This document shows positions 1-10,300 of a DNA stretch of 64,000 nt, one piece after another. Below the pieces are notes generated by a model that saw only the letters and a program-made list of their open reading frames with translations, made no database searches and had not been told where the DNA came from. The stretch's first letter is position 1; the number at the start of each line of letters is the position of its first letter. Both the position numbers and the translations under genes were made by a program. Origin of the DNA: Dendrocalamus latiflorus (taxonomy: Eukaryota > Streptophyta > Magnoliopsida > Poales > Poaceae); the NCBI GenBank assembly GCA_017311315.1, contig CM029654.1:26461806-26525805 (forward strand), in the 5' to 3' direction.

Positions 1-1378
1 CCGCTAGGAACAGAACCCCATTTATGATTAACTCTATTCTCGGACACAAGGTCCTTGTTCTCATTTCCGCTCCAGGGGAGAGAACTAACATGGGTGTACT
101 AAGAGAAACCATACCTAACCCATTCTTAACCACAAAATCCAAGGAAATAAAAGAATGGGAAGCTCCGGAATAAAAAAGAACTGAAGCTGGTACTGAGTTT
201 ACAAGGAACATACCCAGTACGACGTCTGGTGCAGCCTGAGCTTCTTCTGCGGTGATGTGGTTCACACGTCCTTTAACATAGTTTTCTGGCTTCTTGAACT
301 GCTGACCTTGATTCTGACCTCCCGAAGTATTAGCTGCAGCTTGAAGCTTCTTAGGGCAAGACTTGGCATAATGCCCTGTTTCCTTGCAATAGAAACAGGT
401 CACTCCATCAGATGTAGTAGTGTTCTTCTGAACTTGACCACCAGTAGGAGGAACAGAAACTGCCTGATATTTGGGGCGGTTGACTTGGAAAGTTGGACGG
501 TTAGCTGCTGGCCTGAAGCTGCTTGATTGAGGCTTGAAGTTGCTAGAGTGCGGCTTGAACTGCCCAACCTGAGGTGGGGTACTACGGGGCTTGGGAAAAC
601 CTCCAGGGTTAGCCTTTTGCGAGGTCATCCTTCTCTTCCGGTTTTCCATCTCTACAAACTTGCCCTCCTGGCGAATGGCTTTGCTAACCAACTGATGGAA
701 GTCTGCATAGTCACTTGATATCAACTGGACAGAAATATTGTCATTCAGGCCCTCCAAAAATCTTTCTTGCTTGGCTTCATCGGTAGCCACATCTTCTGGT
801 GCATAGCGCGCCAATTGATTGAACTTTTGCAGGTACTCATTCACTGTGCGGCTTCCTTGACGCAGAGCTCTGAATTCCTTCTTCTTCAGGGTAATGGTGC
901 CAGTTGGAATATGAGCCTTGCGGAAACTCTGATCAAACTCATTCCATGAAATGGCTTGAGGGTTGGTATGAGAAGCAATCAGGGTATCCCACCACTCGGA
1001 TGCAGGTCCATTTAGCTGGTGAGCGGCAAACAAGACCCTTTCTCGGTCAGTGCATTGCAGAATATCCAACTTCTTGCCAATCGCGCGAAGCCAATCATCA
1101 GCATCCATTGGCTCGGCACTACTTGAGAAGGTTGGAGGCCTTATCCTCAAAAATTCCGACATCCGGTTTTGAGGAGCTTGAGCTGGTGGCTGAGGAGCAT
1201 GCTGAGCAGGGTTGTTGATAGCTTGAGCTAACAGTTGAATCAACTGATTTTGATTTGCCATCATTTGAGCCCAGTCGGGTCCAGCTGCTGGCGGAGGAGG
1301 AAGGATGGGGGCAGACTGACTTCCTTGCGCTCCGGTGTCGTTGGCGCTGTCGTTGACATTTCTCCTTGTGTTCACCAT
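1..1378 (-). CDS. Ty3/gypsy gag-protease reading frame, incomplete at the window edge
   Basis: Reading the minus strand from the ATG at 1378 gives an open frame of about 459 codons with no stop down to base 1, so the rest of pol lies outside the window. The start reads MVNTRRNVND. A retrotransposon gag domain follows, with the typical stretch WWDTLIASH and a FLEGLN motif. A CCHC zinc knuckle (CFYCKETGHYAKSC) sits near residues 335-350. The retropepsin-like motif comes next and reads LFYSGASHSF, so the expected catalytic Asp of DSGA is Tyr. Gag packages element RNA in the cytoplasm and the protease would process the polyprotein. The frame is otherwise undamaged, which suggests a fairly recent copy. 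The lineage is probably Tekay/Del-like, which is inference from gag style and the long LTR. Confidence 0.85.
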   Translation of the reverse strand, partial: MVNTRRNVNDSANDTGAQGSQSAPILPPPPAAGPDWAQMMANQNQLIQLLAQAINNPAQHAPQPPAQAPQNRMSEFLRIRPPTFSSSAEPMDADDWLRAIGKKLDILQCTDRERVLFAAHQLNGPASEWWDTLIASHTNPQAISWNEFDQSFRKAHIPTGTITLKKKEFRALRQGSRTVNEYLQKFNQLARYAPEDVATDEAKQERFLEGLNDNISVQLISSDYADFHQLVSKAIRQEGKFVEMENRKRRMTSQKANPGGFPKPRSTPPQVGQFKPHSSNFKPQSSSFRPAANRPTFQVNRPKYQAVSVPPTGGQVQKNTTTSDGVTCFYCKETGHYAKSCPKKLQAAANTSGGQNQGQQFKKPENYVKGRVNHITAEEAQAAPDVVLGMFLVNSVPASVLFYSGASHSFISLDFVVKNGLGMVSLSTPMLVLSPGAEMRTRTLCPRIELIINGVLFLA

Positions 1379-1555
1379 CTGTCAAACTCTTCCAGATTTT
1401 AGAGGAAAGAGAGAGAGGACTAGGAGAAGGTCTATGTAACATTCCCACCACGAAACAAGAAACACAACAAAACTCAAGGAACAACCAACCATAATATTTT
1501 ATTGAATATAACCTTGAGGCTGTTGACAAAGGAATAACAGCTCACAAGTATCGTT

Positions 1556-2173
1556 CTATAACTTTAAACTATGGTTTCTATGGCTGGTGCTACTACTAGT
1601 GGAAGGCTGGATTTTAAGCTTCTTTGGGGGTGGTCCTGTAACAGAAGAACCCTCATCTTCTACACGATACTTGGCTAATTCCTCTTCTGCTTCGCGGAGT
1701 CGCTGCGCCATGAGACTCAACTCCTTCAAGGTGTCTTGGTACACATAGTCCAAGGACTTGGTGTACTCCACCTGCTGAACGAGCCGAGGGTTACTCTCAA
1801 ATTCTGTCGAGGAGAAGACGCTGCTGGAGCTGGCAGGGTACTTGCTGGGGAAGTATCAGAATGTGGTGCGCTGAAGCTCTTGGGCGTAGATGTCCCTCAT
1901 CTGCCGAATTGCTTCACGAGCTGCATCTTGGATTCCGTTGAAGAAGGTGTCCCGGGGTAGAGGAGCATCAAAGGTGTGACATGCTTCCTCATCTCCCATG
2001 TTGGCGTAGATCAACACTTCCACTCTCCAACGTTCTTGATCTCCATAGGTTTCCAAACATCCTTGGTACACGAGGCGTGCCGTAACACCCAGCTCTTGAA
2101 GAAGATCCCAAAGGCGGTCAGCTAGGTGTCCAGCTAAGATTCCACGGGTGACCTGGGTAGGACGTTCAGCCAT
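1556..2173 (-). pseudogene. Extra sense ORF between the gypsy 5' LTR and gag
   Basis: From the ATG at 2173 the minus strand is open for 105 codons, meets a single TGA near 1856, and continues in the same frame for about 100 more codons to 1556. The first half is acidic and mixed (LADRLWDLLQELGVTARLVY). The second half has a heptad-rich stretch (LKELSLMAQRLREAEEELAK) that looks like a short coiled coil, then a basic PPPKKLKI patch and a Ser/Thr-rich tail. It is in the sense orientation of the element, downstream of the PBS and upstream of gag. I do not recognise the family. Additional ORFs upstream of gag are known in some plant Ty3/gypsy lineages such as Tat/Ogre. The TGA may be a lesion or a readthrough site. 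Confidence 0.6.
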
Positions 2174-2388
2174 CTATAATTTTGAAAAAAAAAGGAGTTA
2201 GTCATCAATTATGTGTATTTATATTTTTAAAAGAAAAGAATAGACAAGTGAAAGAATAAAGAAGATAAGAGGTAGAAGGATTTTTAAAATGTTCTTATTA
2301 TATATATATATATATATATATATTTAGAAAATAAATCCTTAAGGTCATCCATTCTATTCTACCTACGGTCACGTCTTAGGGTCAACAT
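2174..2388 (-). other. Gypsy leader with TA microsatellite
   Basis: Short untranslated leader between the PBS and the upstream ORF. It is AT-rich and contains a pure (TA)n run near 2298-2323. I see no gene here. Confidence 0.6.
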
Positions 2389-2400
2389 GCTCTGATACCA
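2389..2400 (-). promoter_or_regulatory. Primer binding site of the gypsy element
   Basis: The minus strand reads TGGTATCAGAGC, the classical complement of the 3' end of initiator methionine tRNA used by plant LTR elements. It lies four bases inside the LTR end and fixes both the orientation of the element and the LTR boundary. Confidence 0.9.
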
Positions 2401-4119
2401 TCTCTGTCGGGACCCGGAGCAACAACTCCAGAACCCTCTGTGTTATTCGCACTATCCCAGGAAAAGCTAGTGCACACAGACTGAACAGTGATACATATCA
2501 TGCATGATAACCAAACTTTATTATAAAGCGATAGTACGGGCCTTAAGGCCAAATTTACAATAAGGTGGCTTCATGGCCAAACATGAAATAATCAGCGGAA
2601 GGTAAATAAGAGGAGCAGCCCATCCTGCCTTCCCACAAGGCGAATTGACTGTAAGACGTGGCCTATTCGTCGCAATCCTCAACATAGTTGACGTCGTCGT
2701 ACTCTGGCAACATTGTTTATAGCAAGGTGAGCACATAAAGTACTCCACAAGTTACACCAGGAGATATAACAGATTTGATGCATGCATAAGGGGTTACAAA
2801 GGAAGGCATAATGTGGTTCATTTGCATAAACAGCATTATTGAATTAAATACAATAACGTAAGTGCAAAAGCTGAATTTGATACAATATATAAAATCCAGA
2901 TTTAACAAAATAATAACGTTAGTGCAGGCAACAACCTAACACTAACCTATCCACGGGTATCCCACCCGGACCATCTTTCCAAAAGTTTCACAAATTTCCA
3001 TAAACCAAATTTTATTAAAACTGAAGTCTAATCCGTGAAAAACCATACTAAGCATGTCCTTGACCGTGGACACGGCTATCCAGGATAGTTTGTTACTCTG
3101 CAGAGGTGTACAACTTTACCCACAAGACATGTCCCCCGTTTTGCCACCGGATTAACACACTTCCTTAGGTGTGCGGCCGAGGAGATCATGACAAAGCTGT
3201 TCCAATGTTCCATTACCAAATTAGCTACGCCGCCACTAAGGTTTCACCACAACATGAATCCACATGTTGGAGCCCCCTCTTGTGCCATGTGAGACTTCTC
3301 ATGGCCTACGCCACGCTCACATTCAGCCTATAGCGAAACTAAAATGGAACTTCACAAATTACTTAGCCAGGTCTGTCCCATACCAGACTTGTGGTAGTAC
3401 GGTGTGACTTTGTAATAGTATTTCACAGGCCGGTCCTTAACTGACTTAGGCACCAACCACATACCCCTTGTGCCTGGCAATCAACATTGTGTCACCAAAC
3501 AACAATGCACACCAGCAGGCACCCACCACTCTAACCATTAGCCTAAGTCTAAACCAAGTTTTCGTATTTTGTTTGAAAATATTTCACAATCATTCTTGAC
3601 CCACCAAAGTCAAGAACACACTCGAAAACTTTATCATTTTATGTGAAACAATTCTTTCCACCCGAATTATTCTAAGCATGGCTAAGCAATTCCATAAAAT
3701 GTTCTAGTCAATACTAATGTACCAACTAGGTTTTCATCTATGGTGACAAGGTATGTTCGTTCAATTTCAAGATTGGCCATACACAAAGGAATTGGGTATA
3801 ACTAGAGTTTAAACCGAATTTAAACTAGATTGAATAAAAGTACGCATGCATATTAATTTAAAAACAACATAATAATTTAAATTACTGGGATCAACATGGT
3901 CAAAGGTGTAACTTGCCTTGCTCAAAGTCTTGCTGCGATTCGTCGAAGAAATACTCTCCGGATTCGTCGTAATCTATATGCAAAGAGCCAAAAGAAAATT
4001 CAAATAAAATCCAAAAATTAAAAAAGAGTCCAGAAATGGGTAGTTTAGGATTTTAGAAAAATTTAGAAATTTGAACGAGTTAAATCGGAGTTAAAATGAA
4101 GAAGTTATGGCCTTCGGAA

Positions 4120-4235
4120 GTTCTCACGACCACGGCAAACGTGATCGGGCGGAGCTACGACCACGGCAAATGCGATCGGGCGGAGCTACGACCACGGCAA
4201 ATGCGATCGGCGGAGCTACGACCACGTAGTCGACT
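4120..4235. repeat. 31-bp minisatellite with ACGACCACGGCAAA core
   Basis: Three tandem units of about 31 bp plus part of a fourth, each with the core ACGACCACGGCAAA followed by a GATCGG-rich spacer and GGAGCT. It sits inside the gypsy LTR. The core recurs in the block after 63539, and its CGACCAC heart recurs in the Sirevirus LTR at 14640-15290. Confidence 0.85.
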
Positions 4236-4315
4236 TACGACCACATGGAAGGTTTACGACTACGCAGGGAAATTACGACTACGGCCACAGACCAGTCTAC
4301 GACTACGACTACACT

Positions 4316-4463
4316 GAGAACCTACGACTTCGACTACCAGAGAAAACTTACGACTTCGAGTACACAGAGAACCTACGACTTCGACTACCAGAGAAAACTT
4401 ACGACTTCGAGTACACAGAGAACCTACGACTTCGACTACCAGAGAAAACTTACGACTACACGG
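4316..4463. repeat. 51-bp minisatellite built from TACGACT words
   Basis: Three near-perfect units, with CCTACGACTT starting at 4321, 4372 and 4423 (period 51). Because 51 is a multiple of three, both strands stay open across it, which creates long but meaningless ORFs. Short TACGACT words fill the gap between this array and the one before it. Confidence 0.9.
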
Positions 4464-5334
4464 ATCTATGACCACACGGAAGGGTGTTACCTTCGGAAAC
4501 TGGTTGGCCGCGGGGTGGTCGGAGGGAATCAGGCAGAGTGGCCGGAGACGACGGATGGTCGTAGAGGTTCGGTTACGAGTGGAGATGGTCGGACGACGAG
4601 AAGAAGCGGCAGCGCTCGAGTCTTCGGCAACAACGGGGCTCCGGTGGCGGCGTCGCTCGGTGGAGAGGGGAATGGTGGTCGCCGGCGCTTGGGGATCACG
4701 AAGGCGTCGTCGGCGAGGCGCGGAAGAGACCAGGGCGGCGCCAATTCCTCGCCGGAGCTCGCACGGCGGCGGACGAGGAAGCACGGGTCGGGGCCGATTC
4801 GGTTCAGGGCGGAGGGGGAAAGAGGTGGCGGCGCACGGGAAGGCGAAGGAGGGGATAACGGGCTCGGGAAGGAGCTTTATAGGGCAGGGACGGAGGTAAC
4901 GGGCTCGCCGGAGTTAAGGACTTTAGAAACAGTCGCATAACGGCGAGAGGCTTTAAGCCGACAGATAACGGACGGAGGTGGGGCGGTTACTAGCGCGCGA
5001 GCTTAAGGGCCAATAATGGCTTCGGTTGCCGGCCGAGGGAAGAAGTAACCGAAGCTTTTAAAGCTCGGATGGGGTGTTAATGGAGGCCGGCCGGTTGGGG
5101 AAGAAGGGAAGAAGGAAACTTCTAAATTTCTTTTTAATTTCCAGAAGTAAATTCTCAAGAGTTAAACAAAACTTAGGGAGGCTTAAGAAAAGAAAAAAAA
5201 TAAACTTTTTTTTTGCTTTAATAAAATATTTTAAATACATTTTCTTGCCTTAGATTTTGAAATAAAATCCAGATAAATCCAATTAAACTCCAGAAAAACA
5301 AATAAATTGCAAATAAAATTTTTGGGATGTTACA

Positions 5335-5436
5335 GCCGCCATGGCGGTGCTGGGGATGGAGCGAACCACCGATCAAGAGTGAAGTGGTGCTTATAGTGAT
5401 GAGGAGGATGAGGAAAGGATTTTTTGTGGGATGCAT
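5335..5436 (-). pseudogene. LRR receptor-like protein copy 1: signal-peptide segment only
   Basis: The minus strand from the ATG at 5436 encodes a hydrophobic leader (NPFLILLITISTTSLL) followed by GGSLHPQH and a His/Gly stretch. It matches residue for residue, with few changes, the leader of the second RLP copy at 50637. In the second copy the leader runs on into CIPAERAALLSFKKG, the N-terminal LRR cap. Here the coding sequence is cut at 5334 by the gypsy LTR. The LRR part, if kept, must lie left of the window beyond the gypsy element. Confidence 0.75.
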
Positions 5437-5721
5437 GCTGGAATAAGGTAAATACAGGCTCAGTGTAATTTGGCAACTAGAGCAGCTAAATAAATAGATG
5501 TTTGGCCATTCCTTCGGAGTGATACGCTTGGCCATTTGGGTTACTGGGTCAACAAAGTCAAGTCTTCGTCCATCAAGGAGACTCATCAATTCAATAAAGC
5601 CCGATCAGTACCAATGGATGACGAGACTGTGATGGCTGTCACCAATCACTTGACTAATTGCCTGATTAATCAGGCGCTACTGTCGAAGTCATTCTCCTTT
5701 TTTACTCTGGTGGTCAAGGTC
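5437..5721. repeat. RLP copy 1 upstream segment, paralogous to 50638-50850
   Basis: Sequence 5' of the RLP start. It aligns by eye with the region upstream of the second RLP, including the string AGATGTTTGGCCATTCCTT, over roughly 170 bp and then more loosely. It is probably promoter and 5' UTR of the duplicated gene. It ends with CAAGGTC, which is repeated at 6772. Confidence 0.7.
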
Positions 5722-6771
5722 CTGGATCGATTTACATTAAGATAGACAATCAGAGAGGGTGAATGATTGCGGGAGCTAAAAATAAATTTTAATACTCCCC
5801 TTTTAACACAAAACCTATTTAAGCCTCGTTTGAAGTTCTAGACAAAACACTGTATCCTTACTAAAACTGATCTCGATAAAAAACCGTAACTCCGATTAAC
5901 CTCAAACTTTGTCAGAATAAACTAAAGAAAGTTATAGAACTAACCCAACTGGAATTACGTTAATCAGAGGTCTAGAACTAGAGATATAAAATAAACAAGA
6001 TCGCTGATGCAGATAGTGATGACGAGAATAAATTAAGCCCTAATTTTGCAACTAACCAAAATCTGTAAGGAATTAATCAACCAAACTTTCCAGACCACAA
6101 ACTTGATGCCCTAACTATTTTTTTCTGATACATGCATGAATCACAAGCCTAAAGAAAAACTTAATGCCAATAATATAACACAAGAAAAATAGGACCTAAT
6201 TAGTCTTACCAAATTACCTATTTAATAACCTTACTAATCACGGCTGGCTCAATTCATGCATACGGCCACAATGCTTTCGTATCAAGTCTAGTACGTGTCT
6301 CGGCAGGAGCAACTCTACGTCCGGCCGCACGCTTCAAATCTCGTCAGCAGCGAGGAAAGCACACGTGAGACCGAGCGGAAATTTGCTGCGTGAATCTCGG
6401 CCGCTGCTCCTAATCTCGTAAATACGCATGTAGTAGCCGCCGTTTTCCCTTTGCTTCTCAATACGACACGGCGTCGCTGGATCTTCAATGAACAAGTTTG
6501 CACACAAGACAATTATCGATCAGAGACTCGTATGCATGCATGCCCTCAACTCCATTAACCATCAAGCTAGTACGTGCATGCATCCAATCTCTTCCTTTGT
6601 TTTTCCTTGCTTCAATCAATATGAGTCTACGCAAAACCAGTTATCCATCAGCCCAAGAACATCCAGTAGCCGCACACGCCGCAAGCCTTTTTCTTTTACC
6701 CGCTCAATCACTGCGCCGCCGCACACGCGTATTTTTTTTCGTCTCGGTCGACGCTCGCAACTCTTTCACCA
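5722..6771. mobile_element. Insertion of unknown class, about 1.05 kb
   Basis: This block is absent from the paralogous segment around 50835. It is bounded by the 7-bp direct repeat CAAGGTC at 5715-5721 and 6772-6778. It begins with CTGGATCGATTTACATT and soon has AATCAGAGAGGGTGAAT, a phrase common in plant repeats. I see no credible coding sequence and no clear terminal inverted repeat. Its transposon class is undetermined. Confidence 0.5.
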
Positions 6772-6934
6772 CAAGGTCTAACACAAGGAGAAAGAAATAG
6801 ACGACGCGTAGACGTAGAAGAAAGAAATGAATTTGCTGCATTGTCTATGATACATTGTGCAATTGTTTGTGATGAGATGGTAACGACTAACGACCTAACA
6901 ATCACTTACTTCAGAGAATTTATTAACTATCAGA
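6772..6934. repeat. RLP upstream segment between insertions, paralogous to 50850-50990
   Basis: Aligns with the second copy through GACGCGTAGACGTAGA, TTGTGCAATTGTT and CAGAGAATTTATTAACTA. Its last five bases (TCAGA, 6930-6934) are the left target-site duplication of the copia insertion that follows. Confidence 0.75.
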
Positions 6935-7303
6935 TGTGAGTTGTTACTCCAGGCACGAGTGACGTGGAAGATACGAAGCCAGGTCACACGGAGGACAGCA
7001 TCTTCGCAATTCCAGAAAGTTATCAACGCTTATTTCCTTCCTGCAGTATTTCCGTTTTCTGTAATTTGTGTGATTGATCAGATCCGAATTTTGTGGATCG
7101 TGGGTGTGCACGATTCCTAGTTTGTTAGACTATAACTTTGATGTTTTCTTGTTATTGCGGTTAACAGAAATAGAGAGAAAATTGCCCCATTGTTGTCTTG
7201 CGGAAGAACTCTGAACTTCCGCTGATCTCTCTGAAACTTTACTGTTCACAATCTGAAAACATCCAGTCTTGCGTGATCTCTGAACTCTGGGCTGAAACCA
7301 ACA
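6935..7303 (+). repeat. LTR-A, first copy (369 bp)
   Basis: Begins TGTGAGTTGTTACTCC and ends ACCAACA, two bases before the PBS. It differs from the second LTR-A at 11602-11970 by one base that I can find (ATTGCGG against ATTACGG), so the pair is recent. Confidence 0.92.
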
Positions 7304-7305
7304 TC

Positions 7306-7317
7306 TGGTATCAGAGC
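7306..7317 (+). promoter_or_regulatory. Primer binding site of copia A
   Basis: TGGTATCAGAGC, complementary to initiator methionine tRNA, two bases after the LTR end. Confidence 0.93.
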
Positions 7318-7348
7318 TTCAGTGTTGAGATCATTGTTCCGTGCCAAG

Positions 7349-10300
7349 ATGGCGCTCGTTCCACAGCAAGCGGCGAGAGAGGGCGGCGCGTTGTCATTCC
7401 AGCCGCCGATGCTTTCCCCCACAAATTATCCAGTCTGGGCGATCCGGATGGAGGCGATCCTCGACGCGCATGGAGTGTGGGAAGCAGTGGAACCGGCAGA
7501 AGGAGCACAAGTTAACGCAAGGAAGGACAAGATGGCTCGGGCTTACCTTCTGCAGAGTGTCCCGGAGAATGTCTTGCTGCAGATCGAAAAGAAGAAGACG
7601 TCCAAGGAAATCTGGGATGCGCTCCAACTGAGGTATTTGGGAGCAGAGAGAGTAAAGCAAGCCCATCTGCAGACTTTGAAGAATGAGCTTGATGTGCTTC
7701 GGATGAAACCGAGACCATCGACGAATTTGCTGGTAAGCTTAGCGCAATTGCTAGCAAATATACCCTACTTGGTACTGCACTTGATGATGCAGCGTTAGTC
7801 AAAAAACTACTTGATTATGTGCCTGAGAAATTTATCAATGTTGTGGCCGGAATTGAACAATTCTATGATCTGGCCACAATGCCTTTTGAGGAGGCTATTG
7901 GTAGACTGAAGGCATATGAAGAAAGGGCGGCATGGTTGCAAAGCAGTAACACAAATTCTGAGGGGCAATTGTTGTTGACACATGCCGAGTGGCAGGCACG
8001 GCAGAAGGGAACCAGCGGAAACTCTTCGTCCGGGAGCAAAGGACAGCAGTCCAACACTTCTGATCATGGAAGGGGGCGAGGACGAGGCCGTGGCCGGGGA
8101 AGACGCGGTCGAGGAAGTCAGGAGAACACTGGCAACACCGGTGGTGGAGGCCGGGGAACACGAGATAAGAGCCAAATTAAGTGCTATAATTGCAGTAACA
8201 TGGGGCACTACGCGTCGGAGTGCAGGAGCAAGAAGAAAGAGGACGAGGCAAATTTCTGTGCCGTGGATGAAGAGCCGGCGCTCATGTTGGCAATGGCTCA
8301 GGAGAAGACATACCACAGGCAAGAGATGCAAGCAACAGTTTTACTCAATGAAGAGAAGCTTAGACCTGAAGTGTACCGAGGTGACAAACGGGAAGATAGT
8401 GAAGATACCTGGTATTTGGATAACGGCGCTAGTAATCATATGACTGGTTGTTGTGGAAAATTTCAGGAGTTGGATGAAAACATCACCGTGAGAGTGAGAT
8501 TTGAGGATGGTTCTACAGTCCAGATTATGGGAAAGGGTTCAATCACTTTCACCTGCAGAAATGGAGATCAAAAACTTCTTCAAGAGGTCTATTACATTCC
8601 CAGGTTATGCAGCAACATTATCAGTGTAGGGCAGCTAACTGAGGAGGGGGATGAGGTGCACATGGTAGGAGACTGTATGAAAGTGTATGGCAGAGACCGA
8701 AAATTGTTGATGCAAGTGAAGAGAACCAATAACCGTCTGTACAAGATCAGTTTGAAGACTGAACAACCTGTTTGTTTATTGACAAGTCTTGATAACCCAA
8801 CATGGCTTTGGCATGCAAGGTTAGGCCATGTGAATTTTCATGACTTGAGGCTTATGGGGGAGAAACAGATGGTGATTGGTATCCCAGAGGTATCACGACC
8901 AAACAAACTGTGTGAGGCTTGTGTGATTGCAAAACAGGCCAGACTGCCATTCCCAAAACAGGCCAACTTCAGAGCTGAGAAGCCATTAGAACTCCTCCAT
9001 GCAGACATTTGTGGTCCAATCACCCCAAGCACACTGTCGGGTAATAAGTATTTTCTGTTGATTGTCGATGATCATACTCGGTGGATGTGGGTGTACACGC
9101 TTGCAGCAAAGGGAGAAGCTTTTCAGGTATTCAAGAAATTCAGGATGCTGATTGAAAATAAGACCGGCTACAGTATCAAGACTCTCCGGACAGATCGTGG
9201 AGGCGAGTTTCTGTCCACAGACTTCACACGGTATTGCGAAGAAGCAGGCATTGAGAGGCATCTAATGGCTCCATACACTCCTCAACAATATGGTGTCGCT
9301 GAACGTCGTAATCGGACGGTGATGGCTATGGCCAGAGCATTGCTCAAGAGTATGAAAGTGCCGGCAAAATTCTGGGGAGAAGCTGTCAGGCATGCTGTTT
9401 ATCTGTTGAATCGGTTACCAACCAAGATACTGGGGCAGCGAACACCATTTGAAGTTTTGAAAGGAAAGAAGCCTCACCTTGGACACTTAAGAGTATTTGG
9501 GTGCACAGCTTATGTGAAGAATACCATTCCTCATCTCAAGAAACTGGAGGACAGAAGTACACCGATGGTGTATCTAGGAGTAGAGGAGAACTGCAAGGCT
9601 CATCGACTATTTAATCCAAGAATTGGCAAGCTGCACGTCGGTAGAGACGTCATATTCCAGGAGGATTTGGAGTGGAAGTGGTCTGCAGACAGTGGGGAAG
9701 GAGAAGAGAAGTTAGTCATTCTTGACACTCTATTTTCGGACAACTCAGTTTCAGTGACCGAAAATACAGCAGATGAAGGCCCCGTCACAGGTGAAACTTC
9801 TGGTGAACACTCACCTGTTGCAGCAGGAGCTGATTCTGGGAACCTGTCTCCCAATGCAGAGATGCAGACACCCTCCACACCACAGTTGAGCATAGCACCA
9901 ACAAACTCGACACAAGCAGTGTCAACTCCTGAGTCATCAGCTGGACCGGTAAGATACAGGTCGCTTGCTGAACTGTATGCAGATACAGAAGAGGTGGCAG
10001 TTGCTGTTGAAGAACAAGAAGAAGAGTTGATGCTTGCACTGTCAGAGGAGCCATCGAACTACCAGGAGGCCTCTACTGAAGGCTGCTGGCTTGAGGCAAT
10101 GCAGAGGGAAATAGACTCAATTGGGAAGAATGGGACTTGGGCTCTAACAGAACTTCCAGCAGGTCACAGACCAATATGTCTAAAGTGGGTGTTTAAGTTA
10201 AAAAAGGACTCAAATGGGGAAGTGGTTAAGCACAAGGCAAGATTGGTTGCCAAAGGATATGTGCAAAAGCATGGCATTGACTTTGAGGAGGTTTTTGCAC

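Larger units (their letters stand above)
2405..5334 (-). mobile_element. 5' LTR (2.93 kb) of the minus-strand gypsy element
   Basis: On the minus strand the LTR starts TGTAACATCC at 5334 and ends CCGGGTCCCGACA at 2405, next to the PBS. A TATA-like CCTATAAAG lies near 4872-4880 on the minus strand, so transcription would run left and the two tandem arrays at 4120-4463 would be in the transcribed part. The segment 4490-5000 is GC-rich and open in several frames, but I see no protein family in it. The right edge abuts the RLP signal-peptide segment, so the element interrupted that gene. Part of its left end is similar to the LTR beginning at 39923. The 3' LTR is outside the window, so neither age nor target duplication can be read. 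Confidence 0.85.

Noticed and set aside
4120..4463. CRISPR-like array
   Set aside because: Repeats are contiguous or differ in spacing, there are no unique spacers, and the genome is eukaryotic.
4245..4940. Long overlapping ORFs on both strands (231 and 174 codons)
   Set aside because: They are kept open by the 51-bp minisatellite and GC-rich LTR sequence; no domain is visible.
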